A stretch of 13,107 nucleotides of DNA from Anaerolineae bacterium (GTDB taxonomy: Bacteria > Chloroflexota > Anaerolineae > JAAYZQ01), in NCBI GenBank assembly GCA_016929795.1, contig JAFGIA010000169.1, positions 1 through 13,107 of the forward strand, given 5' to 3'. The notes below the pieces were generated by a model, which saw only the letters and a program-made list of their open reading frames with translations, was not told the DNA's origin and did not search any database. A program made the position numbers and the translations under genes. Shown piece after piece: positions 1-7,414 of this stretch (the stretch's first letter is position 1; each line of letters starts with the position of its first letter).

Positions 1-1
1 C

Positions 2-418
2 ATGAATGCCTTCCTCTGCCGCTCGAACTTGAACCACGACGTGGGCTATGTCGAGTATGGCTCGACGTCGTCGATGGAGATGCTCGTTGTCGCCGACGAG
101 ATCGTCCGCGAGCTGCGCTACGTGGTGGGCGGCATCGAGGTTAGCGAGCGCACCCTCGCCCTCGACGCCGTCGACCGTGCCAACCCTGGCGGCGGCTTTT
201 TGGCCGACGACCACACCCTCGACAACTGGAAGTGGGCGCAGTGGCGCCCCGAGCTGATCGACCGCATGCGCTACGACCGGTGGGTCAAAAAAGGCAGCCA
301 CGACATGGCCGCCCGAGCGCGAGAGCGAGCGCAAGAGATCCTGGCAGAGCACGAGGTCCCGCCCTTGTCAGAAGAGGCAGAGGCCGTCATCGCCGAGGTG
401 CTGGCGAGCAGAGAGTAA
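2..418 (+). CDS. MttB-superfamily (trimethylamine/betaine-type) methyltransferase, C-terminal part, cut by window start
   Basis: The frame is open from the first bases and ends with TAA at 416-418. The ATG at base 2 is probably internal, because MttB proteins are about 475-490 residues and only about 138 are seen. The visible part matches the C-terminal section of the two complete MttB homologues in this window: an N-[LI]-x-HDVGY segment, a [G]IE-[VI]-x-[DE]-x-TL strand/helix, a GGxFL motif, then W-x-x-[GK]-GSH and a charged C-terminal helix. Family members move a methyl group from a quaternary or tertiary amine to a corrinoid protein. It lies on the opposite strand to the main operon, facing it, and so belongs to a different transcription unit coming from the left. 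It looks closer to the 3943-5379 copy than to the 2519-3946 copy (shared HDVGY, GIE and GSH). Its substrate cannot be told. Confidence 0.85.
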   Translation: MNAFLCRSNLNHDVGYVEYGSTSSMEMLVVADEIVRELRYVVGGIEVSERTLALDAVDRANPGGGFLADDHTLDNWKWAQWRPELIDRMRYDRWVKKGSHDMAARARERAQEILAEHEVPPLSEEAEAVIAEVLASRE

Positions 419-464
419 CCGAAGGCACCCGGGGGCCGCATGGCCTCTCGCATCCGGACGTGGC

Positions 465-503
465 AAGGCTGGAGGGCCGGAGTGTCGGCCTTCCAGCCTT
501 TTT
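465..503 (+). terminator. Intrinsic terminator after the MttB fragment
   Basis: Arms 465-479 (AAGGCTGGAGGGCCG) and 486-500 pair over 15 bp with a single G.U, leaving a 6-base loop (480-485), followed by a run of five T (499-503). It lies 47 bases after the stop of the (+) gene. On the minus strand the same stem is followed by only two T, so it should work mainly for the (+) transcript, although it could also stall the opposing operon. Confidence 0.85.
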
Positions 504-535
504 GTGCTGGCGTGCGCTTCAGGGCAATCCCCGCC

Positions 536-561
536 GCCGCACCGCTCGCGCGAGCGGCGGC
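536..561 (-). other. GC-rich hairpin just after the end of the minus-strand operon
   Basis: Bases 542-557 form a perfect 16-base palindrome (CCGCTCGC/GCGAGCGG). On the minus strand the stem extends by four more pairs past a 2-base bulge, using 536-539 and 558-561. It starts about 29 bases beyond the racemase stop codon. No T run follows, so it is not a classical intrinsic terminator; it may protect the mRNA 3' end or act together with the stem at 465-503. The rest of 419-589 holds no gene that I can support. Confidence 0.45.
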
Positions 562-589
562 CTGGGCGCGACCCCGGCGAATGATGCGC

Positions 590-1627
590 TCAACCCGACG
601 ACTCGAGTAGAAAACCCCGCGGAAATGGATCGCCCGGCTGCACGATAAACTGGTGAAAGCCGGTGACATAGGCGCTGCCCGTCACCCTCGGGCAGACGGC
701 GGCGTGCGCGCCGGCGCCGGACCTCACGCGCGTCTCGGCGGTGAGTTCGCCCCGGAACCGCGTTCCCATGATGCTCTCGGCGATCAACGGCTGGCCGAGT
801 GCCAGCTCCCCCCTATCGTACCTCAGGGCCATCTCGGCGCAGGTGCCGGTGCCGCAAGGCGAGCGGTCGACCATGTGATCGCCCAGGATCACGACGTTCC
901 GGCTGACAATCTCGTCGCCGCGCGACAGTGTCTGATAAAAGCGCAAGTCGATCATGCGGTCCAGGTTGGGCAACTCGGGGTGGCGCACGGTAATTGCGTC
1001 GTTGGCCGCGGCCAGGACGCGCATGCCGAGGTGTGCCAGGCGGCCGGCGTGCGCCGGCACGAGATCCACGTTGAGGTCGTTGGCAGCCACGTCCACCATC
1101 GTGAAAAAGTTGCCGCCAAAGGCGACGTCCACGACAATCTCGCCGAGGCCGGCGACCGGCACGGGCACGTCGCGGTAGAGGACAAAGGCGGGCACGTTGT
1201 CGAACGATACCGCTTCCACCTCGCCGTCGCGCACCACCGCCCACGTCTCGACAGGGCCGGCACCCGTGTCGAGGATGAGGCGGGTGCGCGGCTCGACGGC
1301 AGGGTGGATGCCGGCTGCGAGCAGGGTGGTGGCCACGCCGATGGTGGCGTGGCCACATGCCGGCTCGAAGGTGTTGTTGTCCATAAACAGCACGCCGGCG
1401 TCGGCGCCCGGGGTGCATGGCGCGACGAGGACGGCGCCGAACAGGTCCTTGTGGCCGCGCGGCTCGCGCAGCAGCCAGCCGGGCAGCCACGACAACTGTT
1501 CGGCGGCGTAGGCCAGCTTGGCAGCGATAGTGTCACCGGGGATGGGCGGCAGGCCGCTGATGACGAGGCGCGTGCCCTCGCCGGCCGTGTGCGAATCGAT
1601 GGTCGATATCATCCTCGTCAGTTTCAT
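590..1627 (-). CDS. Proline racemase / 4-hydroxyproline 2-epimerase family protein
   Basis: The 345-residue product has the family's usual length. Both catalytic cysteines are present: C91 in the motif PACGHATIG and C258 in DRSPCGTGT. A Cys/Cys pair is typical of cofactor-independent proline racemases and 4-hydroxyproline 2-epimerases; trans-3-hydroxy-L-proline dehydratases of the same family have Thr or Ser at the first site. The N-terminal DSHTAGEGTR segment and the AFGGNFF segment (about 169-175) also fit. The ATG at 1627 is preceded by GAGG at a spacing of 8 bases, although a Met at residue 6 is possible. No signal peptide is seen, so it is cytoplasmic. It is the last gene of the minus-strand operon, 10 bases after the SMP-30 gene. 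Its position behind two MttB-type demethylases suggests that it epimerises an imino acid released by demethylation; proline versus hydroxyproline cannot be decided by eye. Confidence 0.92.
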   Translation of the reverse strand: MKLTRMISTIDSHTAGEGTRLVISGLPPIPGDTIAAKLAYAAEQLSWLPGWLLREPRGHKDLFGAVLVAPCTPGADAGVLFMDNNTFEPACGHATIGVATTLLAAGIHPAVEPRTRLILDTGAGPVETWAVVRDGEVEAVSFDNVPAFVLYRDVPVPVAGLGEIVVDVAFGGNFFTMVDVAANDLNVDLVPAHAGRLAHLGMRVLAAANDAITVRHPELPNLDRMIDLRFYQTLSRGDEIVSRNVVILGDHMVDRSPCGTGTCAEMALRYDRGELALGQPLIAESIMGTRFRGELTAETRVRSGAGAHAAVCPRVTGSAYVTGFHQFIVQPGDPFPRGFLLESSG

Positions 1628-1637
1628 GCGTTGTGCC

Positions 1638-2522
1638 TCACTTCTGGCATCTTTGCAGGCGCACCCCGTAGAGCAGCCCCTCCTCGGCTTCGGTCACGTA
1701 CAGCACCTGCGCTTCCTCGTCTACCGCCGTGTTGGTCGGCTTGCGCCCGCGTGGCAGGGGGATGCGCGCCACCACCTCGCCCTCAGCGTCGAGGCCAATC
1801 ACGCGCCCGCCGCCATAGTGGGGCACCCACAGGGTGTCGTGGACGTCGCGCCACAGGCCATCCGGCCCCAGCTCGTAGGCATCGCCCGGGTCAAGCCGGC
1901 TGTCGCCGTCGAGGTTGGCCAGCACACGCTTCGCGCCGAGGTGACCACTCGGGTGCACGTCGAAGAAGAGGATGCGGTTGCGCCGGTGCTCGTTCACCAC
2001 GAGGCGGCGGCCGTCGAGTGAGAGGGCGATGCCGTTCGGGTAGCACAGGTCGCGCGCCACCTGCGCCAGCTCGCCAAAGGGGGCCAGGTAGTAGACGGCG
2101 CCGGCAGGCCGGCCTGTACGCCAGTCGTGGTCAAAGTCGCCCGAGTCGGTGAAATAGAGGCCGCCGGCACCGTCGAAGACGATCTCGTTTGGCCCCCTGA
2201 GCGCTTGATCCTGGAACGCGTCGACGGTGCGCTGGACGCGCCCGTGAGCGTCGAGGCAGACCACGCGGTGCGAAGAGTAGAGGCACAGCCACAGGCACCC
2301 CCGGGCGTCCTGCGCCAGCCCGCACGGCCCGTCGCCAGGCTGCACGGTTGCCACTACCTCGGCGCGGCCGTCTGCCAGGCGACACACCGTGTCGCCTGCC
2401 CACTCGACAAAGTAGAGGCAGCGGTCGCGCGCGGACCAGTAGGCGCCTTCAGGAAAGCGCAGGCCGTCGAGCACGATCTCGGGCGCGTGGCAGTGGACTG
2501 CGCGTCCGTGCCGGCCACTCAC
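1638..2522 (-). CDS. SMP-30/gluconolactonase/LRE-family protein (six-bladed beta-propeller)
   Basis: The 294-residue product shows the metal-binding pattern of SMP-30 lactonases: E25 in RFPEGAYW, N112 in RGPNEIVFD, N163 in CYPNGIALS and D221 in LGPDGLW, placed as in the family (known members bind one divalent metal through Glu, Asn and Asp and hydrolyse sugar or other lactones). No signal peptide is visible, so it is cytoplasmic. The start is GTG at 2522: GGAGGT lies 6 bases upstream (2529-2534), and the GTGA overlaps the TGA stop of the preceding methyltransferase gene by 4 bases, which implies translational coupling. In this operon it may open a lactone or related cyclic intermediate, or hydrolyse a lactone-like transport substrate. 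Family membership is secure; the substrate is unknown. Confidence 0.9.
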   Translation of the reverse strand: MSGRHGRAVHCHAPEIVLDGLRFPEGAYWSARDRCLYFVEWAGDTVCRLADGRAEVVATVQPGDGPCGLAQDARGCLWLCLYSSHRVVCLDAHGRVQRTVDAFQDQALRGPNEIVFDGAGGLYFTDSGDFDHDWRTGRPAGAVYYLAPFGELAQVARDLCYPNGIALSLDGRRLVVNEHRRNRILFFDVHPSGHLGAKRVLANLDGDSRLDPGDAYELGPDGLWRDVHDTLWVPHYGGGRVIGLDAEGEVVARIPLPRGRKPTNTAVDEEAQVLYVTEAEEGLLYGVRLQRCQK

Positions 2523-3946
2523 GTGCTCACCTCCGATTCGGCGCGTGCAACGACGCCGCGCAGGTCGCGGCTCACCGCTGGAGTCAGCGGCGACGCGGCA
2601 GGCGCGGCGAGGAGTTGGCGCGTCCTTTCCGCCAGACGGCGCTCAAAGGGCGCGGTACCCCCTTCCTGCCAGCGCCGCACCCCACCACGGTAGAGGATTG
2701 TGGGGTACCAGACGTCGCGAAAATGGCGCAGGGTGTGCGGATGAGTGACAAATTCGCCTCCGGGGCCCACCTGACCGACCACGTCGAGAGCCAGTGCGCG
2801 GTCGTCCACGGCCATGTCTGCCACCAGCGCGCGGATCATGGCCGCCGCCTCGGCGGTTGCCACAATCATCTCGGGCACCACGACGGTGGCGCTGCCGAGG
2901 AGGCCGATGTCGTGTACGAGGCCGGCGCCGGCGAGGAGGGCGAGGAGGCACGACGAGGTGACCTCGATCATCGCCTGGCCGTCGACAACCTGGGCATCGC
3001 TGGTGCCCGCCGTACCAAAGTTGGGCAGGTGAAAGTGGTGCGCCATCTCGGTAAGCAGCGTGACGCCGCGCTGGAACTCGGGCGCACCGTAGGAAAAGAG
3101 CGTGGTCTTCATGTCCATCACAGACGCCATGCCGCCAAAGATAAAGGGCGCGCCAGGTGCCGCGAGCTGGTGGACGACGAGGCCGCCGAGCGATTCGGCG
3201 CACAACTGGGCGACAATGCCGGCCGGGCTCTGGGGACCGGTGCCTCCCATCGCTGCATAGCCGCTATAGACGACGGGGATCTGGTGCCTGGCACAGTAGA
3301 TCAACTTGCGCAGCGACTCGTCAGGGTGGACGAGCGGTGACACCGGCTCGGCATAGGCGACGAGGAGCGGACGCTCGCGCAGGGCTGCCTCGTCGCCTGC
3401 TGCCAGTGCTGCCATTTCGTGACAGTCGTAGAGTGCGGCGAGGGTGACGGGCATCGACAGGACCGGTTTCTCCGAGTTTTCCAGGCAGCACGCCAGGGCG
3501 ACGCGGTCTGCCACCTCTGGGTGCCTGTCTGCCACCAGGCCCGAGGCGGTGAGAAAGGCCATCTCTGGCAGCCTGTCGACGAGGCGCGCGTTGGCGGCGA
3601 CGTCGGCCTCTGTACAGGGGCGGCGCTTGCCGGTGAAGGGATCGAGGACGTCTGGCGCGTCTGTGTGGGCGCCCAGATGCGCAGAATGGCCGCCGAGGTG
3701 GAACGCCTGCACACCGTCCCTGTCATAGAGTTCAATGGCGGCGGGCGCCGAGTCGAGAGCAGCGTCGACCAGGGGCGCGGGGATGCGCATCCTGCCGTCG
3801 TCGCCGGCGCTGGCGCCGGCACCCGTGAGCAGCGCCAGCGCCTCCGTCTCGGTGACGGTCATGCCGATCGTGTCGAGCAGCTCGTACGCGGCATCTGCCA
3901 GCGTCTCGCGCTGCCTGTCGTCGAGGTAGCGGAACCGGGGGCTCAT
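2519..3946 (-). CDS. MttB-superfamily methyltransferase, second tandem copy
   Basis: The 475-residue product is of full family length and aligns along its length with the neighbouring copy: an N-terminal helical start (residues 8-45), LDPFTG (about 101-106), EKPVLSMP (159-166), YAEPVSPL (198-205), AMGGTGPQSPAG (232-243), APGAPFIFGG (263-272), a TSDAQVVDGQAMIE segment (315-328), LVHDIG (343-348), VGPGGEF (393-399) and FRDVWYP (409-415). MttB relatives transfer methyl groups from amines or betaines to a corrinoid protein. No in-frame TAG interrupts it, so it is a non-pyrrolysine type such as the glycine betaine enzyme MtgB rather than the pyrrolysine trimethylamine enzyme. The frame stays open upstream, but the ATG at 3946 is chosen because it overlaps the preceding stop as ATGA and gives the family length. 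The segment before it has no homology to the family. Confidence 0.9.
   Translation of the reverse strand: MSPRFRYLDDRQRETLADAAYELLDTIGMTVTETEALALLTGAGASAGDDGRMRIPAPLVDAALDSAPAAIELYDRDGVQAFHLGGHSAHLGAHTDAPDVLDPFTGKRRPCTEADVAANARLVDRLPEMAFLTASGLVADRHPEVADRVALACCLENSEKPVLSMPVTLAALYDCHEMAALAAGDEAALRERPLLVAYAEPVSPLVHPDESLRKLIYCARHQIPVVYSGYAAMGGTGPQSPAGIVAQLCAESLGGLVVHQLAAPGAPFIFGGMASVMDMKTTLFSYGAPEFQRGVTLLTEMAHHFHLPNFGTAGTSDAQVVDGQAMIEVTSSCLLALLAGAGLVHDIGLLGSATVVVPEMIVATAEAAAMIRALVADMAVDDRALALDVVGQVGPGGEFVTHPHTLRHFRDVWYPTILYRGGVRRWQEGGTAPFERRLAERTRQLLAAPAASPLTPAVSRDLRGVVARAESEVST
2529..2534 (-). promoter_or_regulatory. Ribosome binding site fixing the GTG start of the SMP-30 gene
   Basis: GGAGGT on the minus strand, 6 bases before the GTG at 2522, lies inside the last codons of the upstream methyltransferase gene. 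It makes the non-ATG start and the 4-base GTGA overlap the best reading. Confidence 0.75.
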
Positions 3947-5379
3947 GCTCCAGACGCCGCGATCTCTTGGATGCGCGCCACCTTGCCGGCATCCAGCGGC
4001 TTTGGCCTGTGCTGTCGTAAGATCTCGTGCACGCGCGCGTTGAGGCGCTCGCCCAGCGGGTGCGACCCTTCCGCCACCCACGTCTCGCGCCGCGTGCGGT
4101 CGAGCAGGCCCGGGTACCAAAAGTCGCGAAAGCGCTTGAGCGTCTGCTTGCTGTCGAGAAAGTGGCCGCCGGGACCGACAGCGTGCAGCTCGTCGAGCAT
4201 GAGCGTGTCGTCGTTGATTTCGATGCCCTTCATCAGGTTGCCTGCCATCGCGATCAGCTCGTCGCTCAGGACAATCATCTCGTACGACATGGTCAGTCCA
4301 CTCTCCATGTAGCCGACGTCGTGGATCAGGTTGGCGCCTGTGAGCGCCGCCATCATCACGGATAGGGTGGCCTCGGCAGCCGCCTGCTCGTCCATGATCT
4401 TGGCGTCTGTGCATCCGGCATAGCCCCAGGTGGGAATGCCGTACCACCGGCCCAGCTCGGCGATTGCCCCCTTGGTGAGCTGAAACTCGGGCGAGCCGTA
4501 GCAGATCTGGGCTGCGCGCATATCCATGTGGTGCAGGCCGGCGCCAAAGACAAAGGGCGCGCCTGGCTGCTCGAGCTGGTGGACGACGATGCTGCTCATG
4601 ATCTCGGCGAGCGACAGGACGAGTCCGCTGGCCATCGTGATCGGGCCCGTGCCACCCATGAGGGGGGCGGGCGAGTGGACCACCGGGAGCTGGTGCCTGG
4701 CCATCATCAACAGCTTGTCGACGGCGGTGGCCGACTGGCTGAGGGGCGAGCTGGGCTCGGAGTAGAGGAGGATGTGCTGCTGCTCTGCCAGCGCCCCGTG
4801 TCCGCCTGCAACCACGGCAGCCATGTCGATCGCCCGCTGGCACGTGGCCTCGTCGTCGGTAACAAAGACGATGGGCTTGGTCGTGTGTTCCAGCATCAGC
4901 GCCATCTGCACGTCATAGCTCGTTTCGGGATCCACGTCGGCAGGCAGGCCGTTGGACATGACAAAGTGGATGTTGGGCAGTGCATCGCACAGGCGATAGC
5001 TGTCGACGAGGTCGGCGCGGGTGAATTTTCGCACCTCATGTGTGTGTGGATCGAGCAGGTTTAGGCAGTCCGAGCCCGTGCCGAACCAGGTGCGCGTGCC
5101 TTCCAAAAAGATGGCGGGCTCGCCATCCCTGTCACACATGACGATGCGCCCCGGGACCGAGGCGATTGCTTCCTCGACGAGCGAGGCGGGAAACTTGACC
5201 AGGTTGTCCGAGATAAAGGCGCCGGCTGCTCGGAGCATGTCGAGCGCCCCCTGGTGAAAGAACCGCACACCCGTTCGCCTGAGCAATTCGAGGGCTGTCA
5301 GGTGCAGGTCCTGGAGCTGCGACTCGGAGAGCAGGGAGAATTGGGGCGATTGGTAGGCGATCTTGTTCGCTGGTTTCAT
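3943..5379 (-). CDS. MttB-superfamily methyltransferase, first tandem copy
   Basis: The 478-residue product is a complete MttB-family protein. Visible landmarks are NLLDPHTHEVRKFT (107-120), TTKPIVF (166-172), YSEPSSPLS (206-214), LMGGTGPITMASG (240-252), QPGAPFVFGAG (271-281), YGSPEFQLTKG (294-304), GCTDAKIMDEQAAAE (322-336), NLIHDVGYMESG (350-361), KGIEINDDTL (384-393) and VGPGGHFLDSKQTL (401-414). No in-frame TAG is seen, so no pyrrolysine. The ATG at 5379 is preferred over a GTG at 5394 because AGGAG lies 7 bases before it and the GTG sits inside that ribosome binding site. It lies 75 bases behind livM and ends in a 4-base ATGA overlap with the next methyltransferase. The expected role is methyl transfer from an imported quaternary or tertiary amine to a corrinoid protein; no such protein is encoded nearby. 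Sequence divergence from the second copy suggests different methyl donors or successive demethylations. Confidence 0.92.
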   Translation of the reverse strand: MKPANKIAYQSPQFSLLSESQLQDLHLTALELLRRTGVRFFHQGALDMLRAAGAFISDNLVKFPASLVEEAIASVPGRIVMCDRDGEPAIFLEGTRTWFGTGSDCLNLLDPHTHEVRKFTRADLVDSYRLCDALPNIHFVMSNGLPADVDPETSYDVQMALMLEHTTKPIVFVTDDEATCQRAIDMAAVVAGGHGALAEQQHILLYSEPSSPLSQSATAVDKLLMMARHQLPVVHSPAPLMGGTGPITMASGLVLSLAEIMSSIVVHQLEQPGAPFVFGAGLHHMDMRAAQICYGSPEFQLTKGAIAELGRWYGIPTWGYAGCTDAKIMDEQAAAEATLSVMMAALTGANLIHDVGYMESGLTMSYEMIVLSDELIAMAGNLMKGIEINDDTLMLDELHAVGPGGHFLDSKQTLKRFRDFWYPGLLDRTRRETWVAEGSHPLGERLNARVHEILRQHRPKPLDAGKVARIQEIAASGA

Positions 5380-5386
5380 GCGTACA

Positions 5387-5391
5387 CTCCT
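5387..5391 (-). promoter_or_regulatory. Ribosome binding site fixing the start of the first tandem methyltransferase
   Basis: AGGAG on the minus strand stands 7 bases before the ATG at 5379 and overlaps the alternative GTG at 5394, which rules that start out. The 75-base gap 5380-5454 between livM and this gene shows no clear promoter or terminator, so read-through from the transporter genes is expected. Confidence 0.75.
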
Positions 5392-5454
5392 CACGTATTG
5401 ATTGCCACAGTTCCACCGCCCTGTTCAGGCGCATCCCGTGGCGAGCTGCCATTG

Positions 5455-6510
5455 TTACGATTCTGGCGCAAGCGCCGTGCGTGCACGGCGCTCACGGTAG
5501 GCGCGCACCCTGGCTGTGGCTGCGCGAAGCAGGCCAACCAGTCCGGCGGGATAGAGGATCATGATCGCCACCAGGCTGAGGCCATAGATGATCAGCCGGA
5601 TCTCCATCAGGCTTCTGAGATAGTCAAAGGCAGGGATGACGAGAAAGGCCGCCAGCCATCCACCGATCAGGCTTCCGCTGCCGCCCATGTAGGAGAGGGC
5701 CATCACCTCCATCGTGCGGCCCGTGTCCATGACGTCGGGCGTCAGGATGCCGACAAAATGGCCATAGTAGCCGCCGATGAGCCCGGCGCACGCGCACGAC
5801 AGGGTAAAGTTGATCAGCTTGTAGCGCGTCGGGTTAATGCCCGAGGCGCGCGCCGCCTCAAAGTTCTGGCCGATGGCGCGAAAGGCGAGGCCGATGTAGG
5901 AGTTGATGATCAGCCGCAGCCCGAGGTACATGATGATGGCGATGGCAAGCAGGATATAGTAGGTCGAGGTGACCGTCACGCCCTCGAAAAGTGGCGGCAC
6001 GATCAGGCCCTGCTGCCCACGCGTGACGTCGACCATCGCCGCCGTGACAGACATCAGCGTCAATCCCACGAACCACGCCATGAGCGAGATATAGATGCCG
6101 CGCAGTGGCAGGGTGAGGACGCCGGTGACGAACCCGAGCAGGCCCGCGGCGACAAACGCGGCGACGAGCCCCATCCACGTGCTCGCACCCAGGCGCAGGA
6201 CGACGAGAGCCGAGGTGTAGGCGCCCAGCCCGGAAAAGGCTGCAAACCCAAAGTTGACGGCGTTGATATAACCGCCGGTAAAGTCAAAGACCATCGCCAG
6301 GACGCCGAACATGAGGCTGATGACGAACAGGCGCAGGATGTACTGGTCTGACGTGAGCAATGGCCCTATGGCGAGAAAAGCAAAAAAGATCAGGACCGGC
6401 CAGGAGAGGCCAAGCCTGTTCAGCCATGCAGACAGGTGCGTGAGCCGCCTCGCGGGAGGGGCCGAGGGTGCTCGCCGCGGCACTGCCGGTCCAGACGATT
6501 CGATGTTCAT
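5455..6510 (-). CDS. livM: HAAT-type ABC transporter permease LivM
   Basis: The 351-residue hydrophobic inner-membrane protein has an unusually basic, proline-rich N-terminus (residues 1-30) before the first membrane helix (about 37-52), then repeated hydrophobic segments to about residue 328 and a basic tail. The conserved GYINAVNFGFAAFSGLGAY block is at 80-98. The cytoplasmic coupling helix is at about 206-236 (IGLAFRAIGQNFEAARASGI followed by NPTRYKL). The YMGGSGSLIGGW loop (274-285) and the YPAGLVGLLR end (320-329) are typical of LivM. The start ATG at 6510 overlaps the livH stop as ATGA. It pairs with LivH to form the channel and is driven by LivG and LivF. The solute is predicted from context to be an amino-acid-like or betaine-like compound rather than necessarily leucine. 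Confidence 0.92.
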   Translation of the reverse strand: MNIESSGPAVPRRAPSAPPARRLTHLSAWLNRLGLSWPVLIFFAFLAIGPLLTSDQYILRLFVISLMFGVLAMVFDFTGGYINAVNFGFAAFSGLGAYTSALVVLRLGASTWMGLVAAFVAAGLLGFVTGVLTLPLRGIYISLMAWFVGLTLMSVTAAMVDVTRGQQGLIVPPLFEGVTVTSTYYILLAIAIIMYLGLRLIINSYIGLAFRAIGQNFEAARASGINPTRYKLINFTLSCACAGLIGGYYGHFVGILTPDVMDTGRTMEVMALSYMGGSGSLIGGWLAAFLVIPAFDYLRSLMEIRLIIYGLSLVAIMILYPAGLVGLLRAATARVRAYRERRARTALAPES

Positions 6511-7406
6511 CTTTCCAGCACCCCCTTTACCTCGCTGCCCAGGATGCCCGAAGGGCGCACCAGCAGCAGCACGATCAGCAGCAGCAGCGTGGCGACTTCT
6601 TGCCACCCCTGTCCCAAAAAGTAAAAGCTGTAGCTCTCCAGGATGCCGACGATGAATCCTCCCACGATCGAGCCGCCGACGCTGCCGAGGCCCATGATCG
6701 TGACGACGAACCACGACCGAATGAGCGGCTTGACGCCAGCGTAAGGGTAGGCGGGGGTGAGCGACAAGAGTCCCGCGCCGCCCAGCCCCGCCAGCATGCA
6801 CCCGAGGGCAAAGGCCAGGGTGTGGATCTTGTCGAGGTCGATGCCGACGATGAGCGCGCCACGCTCGTCTTGGCTGACGGCGCGGATTGCGCGGCCCAGG
6901 TTCGTCTTTTGCAAAAAGAGCCAGAAGAGGCAGATGCCGACGATGGCGATGGCAAAGGCGACGATCCTGTCTGTGGCGATCGCCATGTCGGGGCCAACCT
7001 GGACGCGGCTATCCCAGAACTGGGTCACCCCCTTGTAGCGCACGCTCCACAGTAGCTTGTAGATGCTCTGGAGCGCCACAGACAGGCCTGCCGTGAGGAG
7101 AAAGGTGTTCATGATCCAATCTTCCTTCGACCGGCGGCGCAGCGGCCAGAGCAACCCCTTTTCGACGACGACGCCGGCGAGAAAGGCGCCGATGGCGGCG
7201 ATCACGATCGACAGAAAGGGGTCGATGCCGAACGACACAAAGGCAAAGTAGGCCAGGTAGGCGCCCAGTACGTAAAACTCGCCGTGGACAAAGTTACAGA
7301 TGTTCATCACCCCAAACGTGAGCGCCAGGCCGGCGGCCATGAGGGCATAGAGGCCGCCGCGCAGCAGGCCGGTGATGAGCAGGTCGCGCATAATGGCCGG
7401 GTCCAT
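6507..7406 (-). CDS. livH: HAAT-type ABC transporter permease LivH
   Basis: The 299-residue protein is of usual LivH length with about eight hydrophobic segments. The N-terminal signature (GGLYALMAAGLALTFGVMN at 17-35, then NFVHGEFYVLGAYLAY at 38-53) is diagnostic. The coupling helix is GRAIRAVSQDERGALIVGID (171-190), followed by GGAGLLSL (209-216), MGLGSVGGSIVGG (238-250) and the C-terminal RPSGILG (284-290). The ATG at 7406 has AGGAG 5 bases upstream, just 8 bases after the livF stop. The GCAGCAG-rich stretch near 6560-6590 merely encodes the last leucine-rich helix. It is the inner-membrane partner of LivM. Confidence 0.93.
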   Translation of the reverse strand: MDPAIMRDLLITGLLRGGLYALMAAGLALTFGVMNICNFVHGEFYVLGAYLAYFAFVSFGIDPFLSIVIAAIGAFLAGVVVEKGLLWPLRRRSKEDWIMNTFLLTAGLSVALQSIYKLLWSVRYKGVTQFWDSRVQVGPDMAIATDRIVAFAIAIVGICLFWLFLQKTNLGRAIRAVSQDERGALIVGIDLDKIHTLAFALGCMLAGLGGAGLLSLTPAYPYAGVKPLIRSWFVVTIMGLGSVGGSIVGGFIVGILESYSFYFLGQGWQEVATLLLLIVLLLVRPSGILGSEVKGVLER

Positions 7407-7414
7407 GATCTCTC

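Noticed and set aside
653..2152. 499-codon open frame on the plus strand
   Set aside because: It lies antisense to the racemase and SMP-30 genes, has a biased Arg/His/Ala composition, no family motifs and no ribosome binding site; GC-rich shadow.
2348..3340. 330-codon plus-strand frame (and similar ones at 3419-4312 and 5254-6351)
   Set aside because: All are opposite recognised genes, with Arg- and Gly-rich or Asp/His-rich translations and no domain resemblance.
3947..4843. Upstream extension of the second methyltransferase to a 774-residue protein
   Set aside because: The added segment overlaps the first methyltransferase in another frame and is not homologous to anything in the family; the ATGA overlap at 3943-3946 gives the normal length.
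2000..5400. Possible amber (pyrrolysine) codon in the methyltransferase genes
   Set aside because: Both complete reading frames translate through without any in-frame TAG.
6550..6595. CAGCAG-like short repeat
   Set aside because: It encodes the leucine-rich last helix of LivH, so protein composition explains it.
6511..6801. N-terminal extension of LivM
   Set aside because: It overlaps livH in another frame and does not resemble a permease; the ATG at 6510 fits.
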